Assembly (NCBI RefSeq): GCF_013387495.1
Contig: NZ_JABZEE010000008.1
Coordinates: forward strand, 180,050 to 244,049
Length of the DNA stretch: 64,000 nt
Direction of reading: 5' to 3'
Source: Streptomyces sp. PKU-EA00015
Lineage (GTDB): Bacteria > Actinomycetota > Actinomycetes > Streptomycetales > Streptomycetaceae
A model generated the notes under the pieces. It saw only the letters and a list, made by a program, of their open reading frames with translations, was not told where the DNA came from and made no database searches. A program made the position numbers and the translations under genes. Below, in pieces: positions 50,704 through 59,134 of the stretch; the stretch's first letter is position 1, and each line of letters starts with the position of its first letter.

Positions 50704-50903
50704 CTAGGGTCTTTCGTTTGGATCAGGCCGGATCCGTGAGTGGGGGTCCCCCCACGCCCGCAGGGCGCAGGGGGAGGGTCTGGTGCGTGCGATCGCAAGG
50801 CGGAGGAGGGAGACAATGGCGGAGCCATGGCGACCGACGACAACGCGGCGAGCGTGCGTGCCAGGGCCCGCGAGCCCGGCATGATCCAAACGAGAGGCCC
50901 TAG
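50704..50903. mobile_element. MITE-like element with CTAG target duplication, abutting ectD
   Basis: The 18-base ends GGTCTTTCGTTTGGATCA (50708-50725) and, inverted, GGCCTCTCGTTTGGATCA (50899-50882) match at 16 positions, and further pairing extends inward. Both ends are flanked by CTAG (50704-50707 and 50900-50903), fitting a 4-bp target duplication. The ends resemble those of IS5-type elements of Streptomyces, from memory. The 192-bp body has no transposase gene and includes a GC-rich hairpin repeat (50742-50775). The right CTAG supplies the ectD stop codon (TAG on the minus strand). Confidence 0.75.
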
Positions 50904-51796
50904 CGCACCGGGGTGAAGTCCCGGGCCCCGATGAACTCCGGCCGCCGCACCGGAGCGGCGAACGGCTCCACCGCCGCGTTCTCCACGCTGTTGAACACGA
51001 TGAAGACGTTGCTGCGCGGATACGGCGTGATGTTGTCGCCCGACCCGTGCATGCAGTTGCAGTCGAACCAGGTCGCCGAACCGGCGCGGCCCGTGAACAG
51101 CCGGATGCCGTGGGCGTCGGCGAAGCGCGTCAGCGCCTCGTCCGACGGCGTCCCGGCGTCCTGCATCTGCAGCGACTTCTTGTAGTTGTCCTTCGGCGTC
51201 GCGCCCGCGCAGCCGAGGAACGTCCGGTGCGACCCCGGCATGATCATCAGGCCGCCGTTGGTGTCCAGGTTCTCGGTCAGCGCGATCGACACGGACACGG
51301 TCCGCATGCTCGGCAGTCCGTCCTCGGCGTGCCAGGTCTCGAAGTCCGAGTGCCAGTAGAAGCCCGATGCGCCGAAGCCCGGCTTGACGTTGATACGCGA
51401 CTGGTGGACGTACACGTCCGAGCCGAGGATCTGACGGGCTCTGCCCACCACCCGCTCGTCGCGCACCAGCGCGGCGAAGACCTCGCTCAGCCGGTGCACC
51501 TCGAACACGGACCGCACGTCCTGGGACTGCGGCTCGATGATGGAGCGTTCGTCGGCCCGTACCGCCGGGTCGGCGATCAGCCGGTCCAGTTCGGCACGGT
51601 AGAGCGCCACCTCGTCGTCACGGATGAGCTGGTCGACGGCGAGGAAGCCGTCGCGCTCGTAGCCCATCAGATCGGCCGTGGCGATCGGCCCGGGCGTGCC
51701 CGGAGCGGACCAGACGACCGGGTCCTGACGCGGGGTCGTCACCTCGGTCGCGCCACGGGTCGGGTACAGGTCGGTGCGTGCGGGTGCGGTGGTCAT
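50900..51796 (-). CDS. ectD: Ectoine 5-hydroxylase
   Basis: Fe(II)/2-oxoglutarate dioxygenase that converts ectoine to 5-hydroxyectoine, 298 aa. The metal-binding HxD is in FYWHSDFETWHAEDGLPSM (as WHSDFE), preceded by SRINVKPGFGASG, and the distal His is in CNCMHGSGDNITPYPRSN, a family hallmark. ATG at 51796 is three bases from the ectC stop. Its stop codon lies in the CTAG repeat bordering the MITE-like element, and the C-terminus FIGARDFTPVR is of normal length, so the protein seems intact. Confidence 0.96.
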   Translation of the reverse strand: MTTAPARTDLYPTRGATEVTTPRQDPVVWSAPGTPGPIATADLMGYERDGFLAVDQLIRDDEVALYRAELDRLIADPAVRADERSIIEPQSQDVRSVFEVHRLSEVFAALVRDERVVGRARQILGSDVYVHQSRINVKPGFGASGFYWHSDFETWHAEDGLPSMRTVSVSIALTENLDTNGGLMIMPGSHRTFLGCAGATPKDNYKKSLQMQDAGTPSDEALTRFADAHGIRLFTGRAGSATWFDCNCMHGSGDNITPYPRSNVFIVFNSVENAAVEPFAAPVRRPEFIGARDFTPVR

Positions 51797-51799
51797 GTC

Positions 51800-52198
51800 T
51801 CAGCCCTCCTCCGTCAGCAGCGGGTACACACCGTTCTCGTCATGGTCCTCCCGTCCGGTCACGGGCGGATTGAAGACGCAGACGCAGCGGAAGTCCGTCT
51901 TGGGGCGCATGGTGTGCTTCTCGTGACCGTCCAGCAGGTACATGGTCCCCGGCTCGATCCAGTGGGTCTCGCCCGTCTCGTCGTTGGTCAGCTCGGCCTC
52001 GCCCTCCACGCAGAGCACGGCCTCGATGTGGTTCGCGTACCACATCGACGTCTCCGTGCCCGCGTACAGCACGGTCTCGTGCAGCGAGAATCCGACCTTC
52101 TCCTTGGCGAGCACGATGCGCTTGCTCTCCCAGGTGCCGGACGCGGCCTTCACATGGCGGTCGGTGTTCTCGATGTCCTTGAACGATCGGACGATCAC
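51800..52198 (-). CDS. ectC: L-ectoine synthase
   Basis: Cupin-fold cyclase converting N-gamma-acetyl-diaminobutyrate to ectoine, 132 aa. It begins with (M)[17 protein letters not shown] and has [38 protein letters not shown] and a short C-terminus. The start is GTG at 52198. It sits between ectB and ectD in the usual ectABCD order, 31 bases after ectB. Confidence 0.97.
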   Translation of the reverse strand: MIVRSFKDIENTDRHVKAASGTWESKRIVLAKEKVGFSLHETVLYAGTETSMWYANHIEAVLCVEGEAELTNDETGETHWIEPGTMYLLDGHEKHTMRPKTDFRCVCVFNPPVTGREDHDENGVYPLLTEEG

Positions 52199-52229
52199 GG
52201 TGAGCGTTGCCTTTCTGTCTCTGCGGTGG

Positions 52230-53498
52230 TCAGGCGGTCTCTCGGACGGAGCGCGCCAGGATGCGCAGGCCCTCGTCCAGTTCGTCGGCGGAGACGGTCA
52301 GCGGCGGCAGCAGCTTGACGACCTCGCTCTCGGGGCCCGACGTCTCCAGGAGCAGTCCCAGCTCGAAGGCGCGGGCGCACACCCTGCCGGCGCGTGCCTT
52401 GTCGTCGAACTCCAGGCCCCACACGAGCCCGCGGCCGCGGAAGCCGACGCCCTCGCCGCCCAGTTCGTCGACGATCGCGAGCAGCGCGCGCTCGACCTGC
52501 TCGCCGCGCGCGATGGTCTGCTTCTCCATCTGCCCGTCGGCCCAGTAGGTGCCGAGCGCGGCCGCGGCCGTCACGAACGCCGGGTTGTTGCCGCGGAAGG
52601 TGCCGTTGTGCTCGCCCGGCTCCCAGATGTCCAGCTCGGGCTTGAACAGGCAGAGCGACATGGGCAGTCCGTAGCCGCTGATCGACTTGGACAGCGTGAC
52701 GATGTCCGGGGTGATGCCGGCCTCCTCGAACGAGAAGAACCCGCCGGTGCGGCCGCAGCCCATCTGGATGTCGTCGACGATCAGCAGCATGTCCTGGCGC
52801 TCGCACAGGTCCGCCAGCGCGCGCAGCCACTCGGGCCGGGCCACGTTGATGCCGCCCTCGCCCTGGACCGTCTCGACGATCACGGCGGCCGGCTTGTTGA
52901 GGCCGGAGCCCTGGTCCTCCAGCAGGCGCTCGAACCACAGGAAGTCCGGGACCTGGCCGTCGAAGTAGTTGTCGAACGGCATCGGGGTGCCGTGCACCAG
53001 CGGGATGCCGGCGCCGGCGCGCTTGAAGGCGTTGCCCGTGACGGCGAGCGAGCCCAGCGACATGCCGTGGAAGGCGTTGGTGAACGAGACGATCGCCTCG
53101 CGCCCCTTCACCTTGCGGGCCAGCTTCAGCGCGGCCTCGACCGCGTTGGTGCCCGTCGGGCCGGGGAACATGACCTTGTACGGCAGGTCGCGCGGGCGCA
53201 GGACCACGTTCTGGAACGACTCCAGGAAGGCGCGCTTCGCGCTCGTCGCCATGTCCAGGCCGTGGGTGATGCCGTCCCGCTCGAGGTAGTCGATCAGCGC
53301 CCGTTTCAGGACGGGGTTGTTGTGCCCGTAGTTGAGCGATCCGGCGCCGGCGAAGAAGTCCAGGTAGGTGTGGCCGTCCTCGTCGTGCAGGTAGCTGCCC
53401 TGCGCGCGGTCGAACACGGCGGGCCAGCCGCGGCAGTAGCTGCGCACCTCGGATTCGAGGGTCTCGAAGACGCTCAGGGCGGGCGGGGTGATGGTCAC
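52230..53498 (-). CDS. ectB: Diaminobutyrate--2-oxoglutarate transaminase
   Basis: PLP aminotransferase making L-2,4-diaminobutyrate from aspartate semialdehyde, 422 aa. It has [59 protein letters not shown] and the PLP Lys in [17 protein letters not shown] chose GTG at 53498, with GGAGA six bases upstream, giving (M)[19 protein letters not shown] as in relatives. ATG at 53510 would add four residues but has no ribosome binding site. Confidence 0.96.
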   Translation of the reverse strand: MTITPPALSVFETLESEVRSYCRGWPAVFDRAQGSYLHDEDGHTYLDFFAGAGSLNYGHNNPVLKRALIDYLERDGITHGLDMATSAKRAFLESFQNVVLRPRDLPYKVMFPGPTGTNAVEAALKLARKVKGREAIVSFTNAFHGMSLGSLAVTGNAFKRAGAGIPLVHGTPMPFDNYFDGQVPDFLWFERLLEDQGSGLNKPAAVIVETVQGEGGINVARPEWLRALADLCERQDMLLIVDDIQMGCGRTGGFFSFEEAGITPDIVTLSKSISGYGLPMSLCLFKPELDIWEPGEHNGTFRGNNPAFVTAAAALGTYWADGQMEKQTIARGEQVERALLAIVDELGGEGVGFRGRGLVWGLEFDDKARAGRVCARAFELGLLLETSGPESEVVKLLPPLTVSADELDEGLRILARSVRETA

Positions 53499-53521
53499 AG
53501 CGGTCTCCATGGGGGTGGGGG

Positions 53522-54070
53522 TCAGGCGGCGAGGGGGCCGATGCGGTAGAGCACTTCCGGCTGGTGCGTTCCTTCGGGGAACAGGCGGCCGTCGAAGAGG
53601 ACTTCGCGGCGCAGCTCCGCGTCGTGACGCCGGGCGTAGGAGGTGAACAGGCGGTCGGACGCCGTGTTGTCCGGCGTGATCGTGGTCTCGATCTCGCGCA
53701 CCCCGCGGCCGCCGGTGACCTTGGCCGTCAGGGCGTCCAGCAGGACGCCGGCCAGCCCCCGGCCGCGGTGCTCGCGGTCGACGGCGACCTGCCAGACGAC
53801 GAGCGCCTCCGGACGGTCGGGCCGCACGTAGCCGGTGACGAACGCGATCGGCTCGCCGTCGGGGCCGCGTGCCACGACGGAGGTGGCCGCGAAGTCGCGA
53901 CACCACAGCAGGTAGCTGTACGAGGAGTTGAGGTCCAGGACCTCGGAGTCGCGGGCGATGCGCCAGATCGCGGCTCCGTCCTCCACTCGCGGGGTGTCGA
54001 TCTCCAGCAGGTCCGGTGAATCGGTCAATTCTTCTCGGGCTCGTACAAGGTCTTCTTGTGCGGCGGTCAT
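53522..54070 (-). CDS. ectA: Diaminobutyrate acetyltransferase
   Basis: GNAT enzyme that acetylates diaminobutyrate, first gene of the ectABCD operon, 182 aa. It contains [55 protein letters not shown] (acetyl-CoA loop) and [14 protein letters not shown], all characteristic of EctA. No Shine-Dalgarno precedes ATG 54070. The upstream DNA is AT-rich with an inverted repeat, as expected for a regulated osmotic-stress promoter. Confidence 0.96.
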   Translation of the reverse strand: MTAAQEDLVRAREELTDSPDLLEIDTPRVEDGAAIWRIARDSEVLDLNSSYSYLLWCRDFAATSVVARGPDGEPIAFVTGYVRPDRPEALVVWQVAVDREHRGRGLAGVLLDALTAKVTGGRGVREIETTITPDNTASDRLFTSYARRHDAELRREVLFDGRLFPEGTHQPEVLYRIGPLAA

Positions 54071-54416
54071 GCGAATTGAATTTACCGAGCAAATTCCGAG
54101 ATTGCATCGGGCCAGGGGGTTGGGTCGGAGCGCCTTCTGTGTTATCGCGCGGGCGCGAGCCGTCCCGCCGATCGCCAGGCGATCGCGCTGTTTTGCCCGT
54201 ATTTAAGCGGGCAAATTGCGTCCGATGTGGGGTCGGTCACATATCCGTAACCACGTTGACACCCCCTCGAATCGCCTCCGGAAGTCGATCGGAATCCGTG
54301 CGTTTAGGCACGGAGATCGGGGGCAGCAGAATGCGGGGAGCTGTTCACTTGAATTTACTCCCGCATTTATCGGACCTGCTGTGAATATGTTTTACGGGAT
54401 GAGGGGCGGGCAGGTG
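54071..54416. promoter_or_regulatory. ectA upstream region: AT-rich, several palindromes, no gene
   Basis: 346 bp without a credible gene. GAATTT-N7-AAATTC (54078-54096) lies just upstream of ectA. CGATCGC-CAG-GCGATCG (54169-54185) and TTTGCCCG-N8-CGGGCAAA (54192-54199, 54208-54215) follow. On the right are CCGTGC-N6-GCACGG (54296-54313) and AATGCGGGGAG pairing with CTCCCGCATT (54330-54340, 54358-54367, one bulge). A TTGACA at 54256-54261 points rightward, but nothing coding follows it. The first repeat is the best operator candidate. Confidence 0.45.
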
Positions 54417-54888
54417 CTACCAGTTCTCGCCGACCGCCCGCCGCGCACCTTCCGGGTCCACCTGACGGCCCTGCCCGGCCGGCGCGGCGCCGAGCGCCGC
54501 GAGGGACGACCGCACGACACCGCGCGTCGCGTCCACGCCGTAGTGGTTGACCCGGATCATCTCCTTCGCCAGCGCCCCGCCACCGGCGATCAGCGGCAGC
54601 GAGGGATCGGCGGCGAGCGCCGCCGCCACCAGGTCACGCGCGTCCACGCCGTCCGGTGCGCGCAGCGTCGTCGCGACCGGAGCCGCGTCCTTCGCCTCGT
54701 GGACGTACGGGTCAGACCGCCGCCGAGCGCCGGCGCGCCCGCGCGCGTGGCCGCCGCGGCCGAGGCGTGCCGCGCCAGCGAGCGCCCTGCATGATCACCA
54801 CGTCCTGGCCGGTGCCCAGCAGCGCGGCGACCCTGCGCTCGATCGAGGCGAAGCGCGACGGGGTCAGGTCGAGCAGGGGGTGTGTCAC
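54417..54888 (-). pseudogene. Class V aminotransferase, internally deleted
   Basis: The N-terminus from GTG 54888 reads (M)THPLLDLTPSRFASIERR and VAALLGTGQDVVIMQGA, then jumps near 54780 straight to a late segment (LARHASAAAATRAGAPALGGG) in another frame, and shifts again near 54716 to PYVHEAKDAAPVATTLRAP and AAGGGALAKEMIRVNHYGVD at the C-terminus. About 230 residues, including the PLP Lys region, are missing. The relatives are alanine-glyoxylate-type PLP enzymes. It is clearly non-functional. Confidence 0.85.
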
Positions 54889-54993
54889 GGCGAGCTCTCT
54901 TCGATCAGCGGTGCCGGCCCGGCGCCCGGGCCTCCCGCCGAGCCTGCCGAGGCCCCGGACACCCGCCTTTGTACGCCTCGTACAGTGCTGGGC

Positions 54994-56079
54994 ATGAGCG
55001 ATGACACGGTGCTGCACGTGAAGGGGCGGGTGCTCGTCGGACCCGAGGACGTACGGGACGAGGTGTGGGTCGTTCAGGGCCGCATCACCTACGACCGTCC
55101 TCGCGCCGAGGCGGTCACCGTGCACGGCTGGGCCCTGCCCGGACTCGTCGACGCCCACTGCCACGTGGGGCTCGACCACCAGGGCCCGGTCGACGCCGCG
55201 ACCAGCGAGAAGCAGGCGCTCACGGACCGCGACGCGGGCACCCTGCTGCTGCGCGACGCGGGGTCCCCGTCGGACACCCGGTGGATCGACGACCGCGAGG
55301 ACCTGCCGAAGATCATCAGGGCCGGCCGTCACATCGCACGCACCCGCCGCTACATCCGCAACTACGCCCACGAGATCGAGCCCGCCGACCTCGTGGCCTA
55401 CGTCGCCCACGAGGCCCGGCGCGGCGACGGCTGGGTCAAGCTCGTCGGCGACTGGATCGACCGCGACGCGGGTGACCTGACCGCCTGCTGGCCGCGTGAC
55501 GGGGTGGAGGCCGCGATCGCCGAGGCGCACCGGCTGGGCGCGCGGGTGACGGCCCACTGCTTCGCCGAGGACTCGCTGCGCGACCTCGTGGAGGCGGGCA
55601 TCGACTGCATCGAGCACGCGACGGGACTCACCGAGGACACGATCCCGCTGTTCGCCGAGCGCGGCGTCGCGATCGTCCCGACGCTGGTCAACATCGGCAC
55701 GTTCCCCGCGCTGGCGGCGGGCGGCGAAGCCAAGTTCCCGCGCTGGTCGGCCCATATGCGAAGGCTGCACGAGCGCCGGTACGACACCGTGCGCGCCGCC
55801 TACGACGCCGGGATCCCCGTCTTCGTCGGCACGGACGCGGGCGGCTCGCTGGCGCACGGGCTGGTCGCCGACGAGGTCGCCGAGCTGGTGAAGGCCGGTA
55901 TCCCGCCGGTCCGTGCGCTGTCGGCGACCACGTGGGGCGCGCGGGAGTGGCTCGGCCGCCCGGCGCTGGAGGAGGGCGCCCCTGCGGACCTGGTCGTGTA
56001 CGACGAGGACCCGCGTGCCGACGTCCGGGCCCTCGCGGGCCCGCGGCGGGTGGTGCTCAACGGACGGGTCGTCGGCTGA
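54994..56079 (+). CDS. Amidohydrolase (imidazolonepropionase-like)
   Basis: A 361-aa metal-dependent hydrolase. The HxH motif is in LPGLVDAHCHVGLDHQ, the bridging Lys in GWVKLVGDWID, and metal His in VTAHCFAEDSLRDLVEAG and CIEHATGLTEDT. The catalytic Asp is in VFVGTDAGGSLAHG. The C-terminal LGRPALEEGAPADLVVYDED closes the small beta domain. Substrate unknown. ATG at 54994 has no clear ribosome binding site, and TACAGT at 54981-54986 suggests a leaderless start. Confidence 0.9.
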   Translation: MSDDTVLHVKGRVLVGPEDVRDEVWVVQGRITYDRPRAEAVTVHGWALPGLVDAHCHVGLDHQGPVDAATSEKQALTDRDAGTLLLRDAGSPSDTRWIDDREDLPKIIRAGRHIARTRRYIRNYAHEIEPADLVAYVAHEARRGDGWVKLVGDWIDRDAGDLTACWPRDGVEAAIAEAHRLGARVTAHCFAEDSLRDLVEAGIDCIEHATGLTEDTIPLFAERGVAIVPTLVNIGTFPALAAGGEAKFPRWSAHMRRLHERRYDTVRAAYDAGIPVFVGTDAGGSLAHGLVADEVAELVKAGIPPVRALSATTWGAREWLGRPALEEGAPADLVVYDEDPRADVRALAGPRRVVLNGRVVG

Positions 56080-56159
56080 CGCGGTCCCTCCGGCCGCCCC
56101 CCGGGCGGCGTGTTGACCCGGCGTGACCCGGCCGTTCCGCACTCGTTGAAACACTTTCC

Positions 56160-56187
56160 CGTGCGCCGGTCGGTGGACCGGCGCACG
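56160..56187 (+). terminator. Terminator after the amidohydrolase gene
   Basis: CGTGCGCCGGTC (56160-56171) and its exact reverse complement (56176-56187) enclose GGTG, a 12-bp stem about 80 bases after the stop. Confidence 0.75.
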
Positions 56188-56396
56188 TCCCGCGGGCGGT
56201 GACGGGCGGGGCCACGAGGAACACCCGTGCCCCAAGAATCGAATACTGACGCGGAAACCTCACTTTAGGGTGAACTCGCCTCGGTTGACTGTCCGTTCAC
56301 TCTCCGTGCGTAAAGGATGCGGGTGTCTTCGCCACCGCGTCCACGTGTCCCCGTGGACGCGGGCGGCGCCATGTCTCCTGTGGGGGTTCCACCACC
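56188..56396 (+). promoter_or_regulatory. Promoter and leader of the LAETG protein gene
   Basis: The 317-bp spacer 56080-56396 holds the terminator above, then an AT-richer stretch (56235-56275) and TTGACT at 56285-56290 with CGTAAAGGAT about 18 bases on. A leader hairpin follows: CCGCGTCCACG (56335-56345) pairs with CGTGGACGCGG (56352-56362), an 11-bp perfect stem. It could affect mRNA stability or translation of the GTG start at 56397. No known riboswitch was recognised. Confidence 0.4.
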
Positions 56397-57341
56397 GTGA
56401 ACAGCAACACCTTCCGCCTGCCCGCCGCCCGTGTGCCCGCACGCAAGGCCGTCGCGGGGGCGGCCGCCGCCGCACTGGCCGTCGTCCCGCTGGCCCTCGC
56501 GACGCCCGCGCACGCCACCGGCGGCGACGGAAAGGCGGAGGCGGTCGTCCTCCGTACCGGTCTCGACGTCACCCTGATCGACAAGACCGCGCACGTCCCG
56601 CTCAAGGCCACTCTCAACGAGGTGCGGGCCCCCGGCAGCGCCGAGAAGACCACCCTGAGCGTCCGGTTGGACGGCGTCGACGAGGGGCGGCCGTTCCAGG
56701 TGATGCGTGCCGACGTGGCCACGGCCAGGGCCACCGTCGAGGACGGCAGGGCCGCCGCGTACAGCAACCTGGTCCGCGCCCGCGTGCACGTGCCCGGACT
56801 GCCCCTGCTGTCGCTCGTCGAGGTCGAGAAGGCCACCTCCGAGGCCGTGTGCGCTGCGGGGAGGAAGCCCGTCGCCACCTCCGACGTGCTCGGACACGTC
56901 AAGGTGCTCGGCAAGAAGGTGACGCTCAGCGCGGGCGGACAGACGCGCGTCGCGGTTCCGGGCGTCGGCGAGGTCACCCTCGACCTGTCGAAGACGCAGA
57001 CCACGTCCCGCACGGCCGCGGCGACGGCCCTGCGCCTCACGGTGTCGGTCGATCCCCTGGACCTCAACGTCGCCGCGGTCACCGGCGAGGTGACCCTCGC
57101 CGAAGCGGCCTGCGAAGCACCCGACGCCCCGGCGAAGCCGTCCGAGAAGCCCACGGAGAACCCGTCGAAGGCCCCGGCCGACAACATCGCGCCGCAGACC
57201 GGGAAGGAGCCCGAGGAGAACCTGGCGGAGACCGGCGGCAGTTCCAGCACCCCGTACATCGCGGGCGGCGCCGGTCTGCTGCTCGCCGCCGGCGCGGCCG
57301 TGATCGTCCTGGCGCGCCGACGCTCCGGCTCCCGGGGCTGA
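56397..57341 (+). CDS. Sortase-anchored secreted protein (SCO1860-like, LAETG)
   Basis: A 314-aa surface protein. A signal peptide covers about residues 1-41 (KAVAGAAAAALAVVPLALAT, cleavage after AHA). The mature domain has two Cys (EAVCAAG, EAACEAP) probably joined. A Pro/Lys/Glu-rich spacer follows at 240-275. The C-terminal sorting signal is LAETG (276-280), then a hydrophobic segment and RRRSGSRG. LAETG suits class E sortases of Streptomyces. The start is GTG at 56397. Its position next to ectABCD and cob genes matches the S. coelicolor SCO1860 locus, from memory. Confidence 0.9.
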   Translation: MNSNTFRLPAARVPARKAVAGAAAAALAVVPLALATPAHATGGDGKAEAVVLRTGLDVTLIDKTAHVPLKATLNEVRAPGSAEKTTLSVRLDGVDEGRPFQVMRADVATARATVEDGRAAAYSNLVRARVHVPGLPLLSLVEVEKATSEAVCAAGRKPVATSDVLGHVKVLGKKVTLSAGGQTRVAVPGVGEVTLDLSKTQTTSRTAAATALRLTVSVDPLDLNVAAVTGEVTLAEAACEAPDAPAKPSEKPTENPSKAPADNIAPQTGKEPEENLAETGGSSSTPYIAGGAGLLLAAGAAVIVLARRRSGSRG

Positions 57342-57347
57342 CCCGCT

Positions 57348-57394
57348 CCGGTCCGGCCGGGCCCCACCGAGGGGGAGGGGCCCGGCCGGACCGG
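57348..57394. terminator. Strong bidirectional terminator
   Basis: Two perfect 18-base arms (57348-57365 and 57377-57394) with an 11-base loop stand between the convergent LAETG-protein and cobC-like genes. Confidence 0.8.
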
Positions 57395-57411
57395 GAGGCC
57401 GGGCCCGTGCG

Positions 57412-58515
57412 TCAGCCCAGCATGACCAGGGCCTGGTCCAGGGCCTGCAGGAAACGATTCGTCGTCACCCTGTCCCGGACCGCGAGCCGCAGCCAGTCGC
57501 CGTCCAGCCCCGGGAACGTGTCCCCGCGCCGGACGGCGAAGCCCAGTGCCCGCAGCCGCTCCCGCACCTCCTGCGCACGCCGGACCCGGACGAGCACGAA
57601 CGGGCCCTCGGCGCTGTCCACCGCCCGTATCTCGTCGAACTCCGCCAGACCGGCCAGCAGATGGGCGCGGTCCGCGGCGATCTGGCGCGCCGCCTCCTCG
57701 GCCTCCGCCAGCGCGGCGCCGCCCATGCACGCCTCCGCCGCGGCCAACGCGGGCGTGGACACCGGCCACAGCGGCTGGGCGCGCTCCAGCGCGGCGATCG
57801 TGGCCGGCTCCGCCAGCACGTACCCGATCCGCAGGCCCGCGAGTCCCCACGTCTTGGTGAGACTGCGCAGCACGACAAGGCCCGGTACGTCGGTGCGGCC
57901 CGCGAGCGCCTCCACCTCTCCCGGCACCGCGTCCATGAACGCCTCGTCCACGACCAGCAGCCGTCCCGGACGCGCCAGTTCGGCGATCCGCGCGGCCGGG
58001 TGCAGGACGGACGTCGGATTGGTCGGATTGCCGATCACGACCAGATCGGCCGACTCCGGCACCGCCTTCGGATCCAGCCGGAAGCCGTTCTCCTCCCGGA
58101 GCAGGACGCGCCCCACGTCGTGGCCCGCGTCCCGCAGAGCCGCCTCCGGCTCCGTGAACTGCGGATGCACGACGACCGGCCTGCGCACCGGCAGCGCCCG
58201 CGCGAGCAGCACGAACGCCTCCGCCGCACCCGCCGTCAGCAGCACCCGCTCCATCGGCAGCCCGTGCCGGGCCGCGACGGCGGCCCGCGCGGCGCGCCCG
58301 TCCGGGTAGGCCGCCAGCGAGTCCATCGACGCGGCGATGCGCTCCCGGAGCCACCGCGGGGGCGTGCCGGTACGGACGTTGACCGCGAGGTCGACCAGGG
58401 CCGAGCCGCCGTCCCTGACCTCGGCGTCCCCGTGGTGGCGCAGGTCGTGCCCGCCGGACGGCTCGGAACGCTCCGGGTGTTCGGGATGGCCCCGGTCGTC
58501 AGTGCGCGTGTACAT
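57412..58515 (-). CDS. cobC: CobC-like PLP aminotransferase (threonine-phosphate decarboxylase family)
   Basis: A 367-aa class I/II PLP enzyme of the Rv2231c/CobC type, linked to the aminopropanol arm of cobalamin. It has LVDLAVNVRTGTPPRWL, LAAYPDGRAARAAVAARHGL, LTAGAAEAFVLLARAL, VIGNPTNPTSVLHPA, and the PLP Lys in VLRSLTKTWGLAGLRIGYV. The N-terminal 35 residues are polar and probably disordered. ATG at 58515 was taken. It follows the CbiG-like gene by 80 bases on the same strand. Confidence 0.88.
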   Translation of the reverse strand: MYTRTDDRGHPEHPERSEPSGGHDLRHHGDAEVRDGGSALVDLAVNVRTGTPPRWLRERIAASMDSLAAYPDGRAARAAVAARHGLPMERVLLTAGAAEAFVLLARALPVRRPVVVHPQFTEPEAALRDAGHDVGRVLLREENGFRLDPKAVPESADLVVIGNPTNPTSVLHPAARIAELARPGRLLVVDEAFMDAVPGEVEALAGRTDVPGLVVLRSLTKTWGLAGLRIGYVLAEPATIAALERAQPLWPVSTPALAAAEACMGGAALAEAEEAARQIAADRAHLLAGLAEFDEIRAVDSAEGPFVLVRVRRAQEVRERLRALGFAVRRGDTFPGLDGDWLRLAVRDRVTTNRFLQALDQALVMLG

Positions 58516-58595
58516 GGCCGCCGCGCAGCGGTACGGGAAGACGGGTCACAGGGGTCTCCTCGATGTGTGGGGGGTGGAAGAACGCACGACGGTCA

Positions 58596-59036
58596 TCATG
58601 TCTCCTGCCGCCGGATCCCGGCAGAGGCAGGGGACGTACGCGTGGAGCTCCGCGCGATCGCGCACGTCACACCCGCGGGCCGCCCCACGGGACACGACGT
58701 GCGCTTGGGCACCAGCAGTTCGCCACCGCCCGCCAGGGCCGCCGCCTCCGCGACCGACGGCGTTCCGACCGCCGCCAGCACCGCCCCGGACGGGCCGGGC
58801 ACCGGCACGGCGGCGAGCCGTGCGGCGGAGTACGCCACCAGGGGAACGCCCAGCCGCCCGGCCACGCCCACGATCCCCGGCTCGCCGGCCTTCATGTCGA
58901 GCGTGGCGACCTCCACCACGTTTGCCGCCGCCAGGCCCGCCTCGCGCAGCGCCGTCAGGACGAGCTCGACCACCTCGTCGACGGGCACACCCCTCGACGC
59001 GCCGACGCCGACGACCAGAGCGGGCGGACCGGTCAT
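58596..59036 (-). CDS. Cobalamin biosynthesis protein, CbiG C-terminal/CobE-like
   Basis: A 146-aa protein corresponding to the C-terminal domain of CbiG (also called CobE): VVGVGASRGVPVDEVVELVL, NVVEVATLDMKAGEPGIVGV, VPLVAYSAARLAAVPVPGPS, ending in a GTPSVAEAAAL segment. CbiG acts on cobalt-precorrin-5A; the stand-alone C-terminal form occurs in aerobic pathways. I chose ATG 59036, with GAGGAG six bases upstream. The tail after residue 115 is low-complexity. Confidence 0.85.
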   Translation of the reverse strand: MTGPPALVVGVGASRGVPVDEVVELVLTALREAGLAAANVVEVATLDMKAGEPGIVGVAGRLGVPLVAYSAARLAAVPVPGPSGAVLAAVGTPSVAEAAALAGGGELLVPKRTSCPVGRPAGVTCAIARSSTRTSPASAGIRRQET

Positions 59037-59134
59037 GGGGCACTCCTCGGAGTCGGGGCACAGGCGGGGCGGGGAAGTCAATCCGGTGCGGCGGCGATGT
59101 GCACGGCGGCGCGTCGATGGGCTAGCAAAGGCGC

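Noticed and set aside
56280..56396. Possible c-di-AMP riboswitch in the leader of the LAETG protein gene
   Set aside because: There is a good hairpin, but I could not match the conserved purine-rich elements of that riboswitch class.
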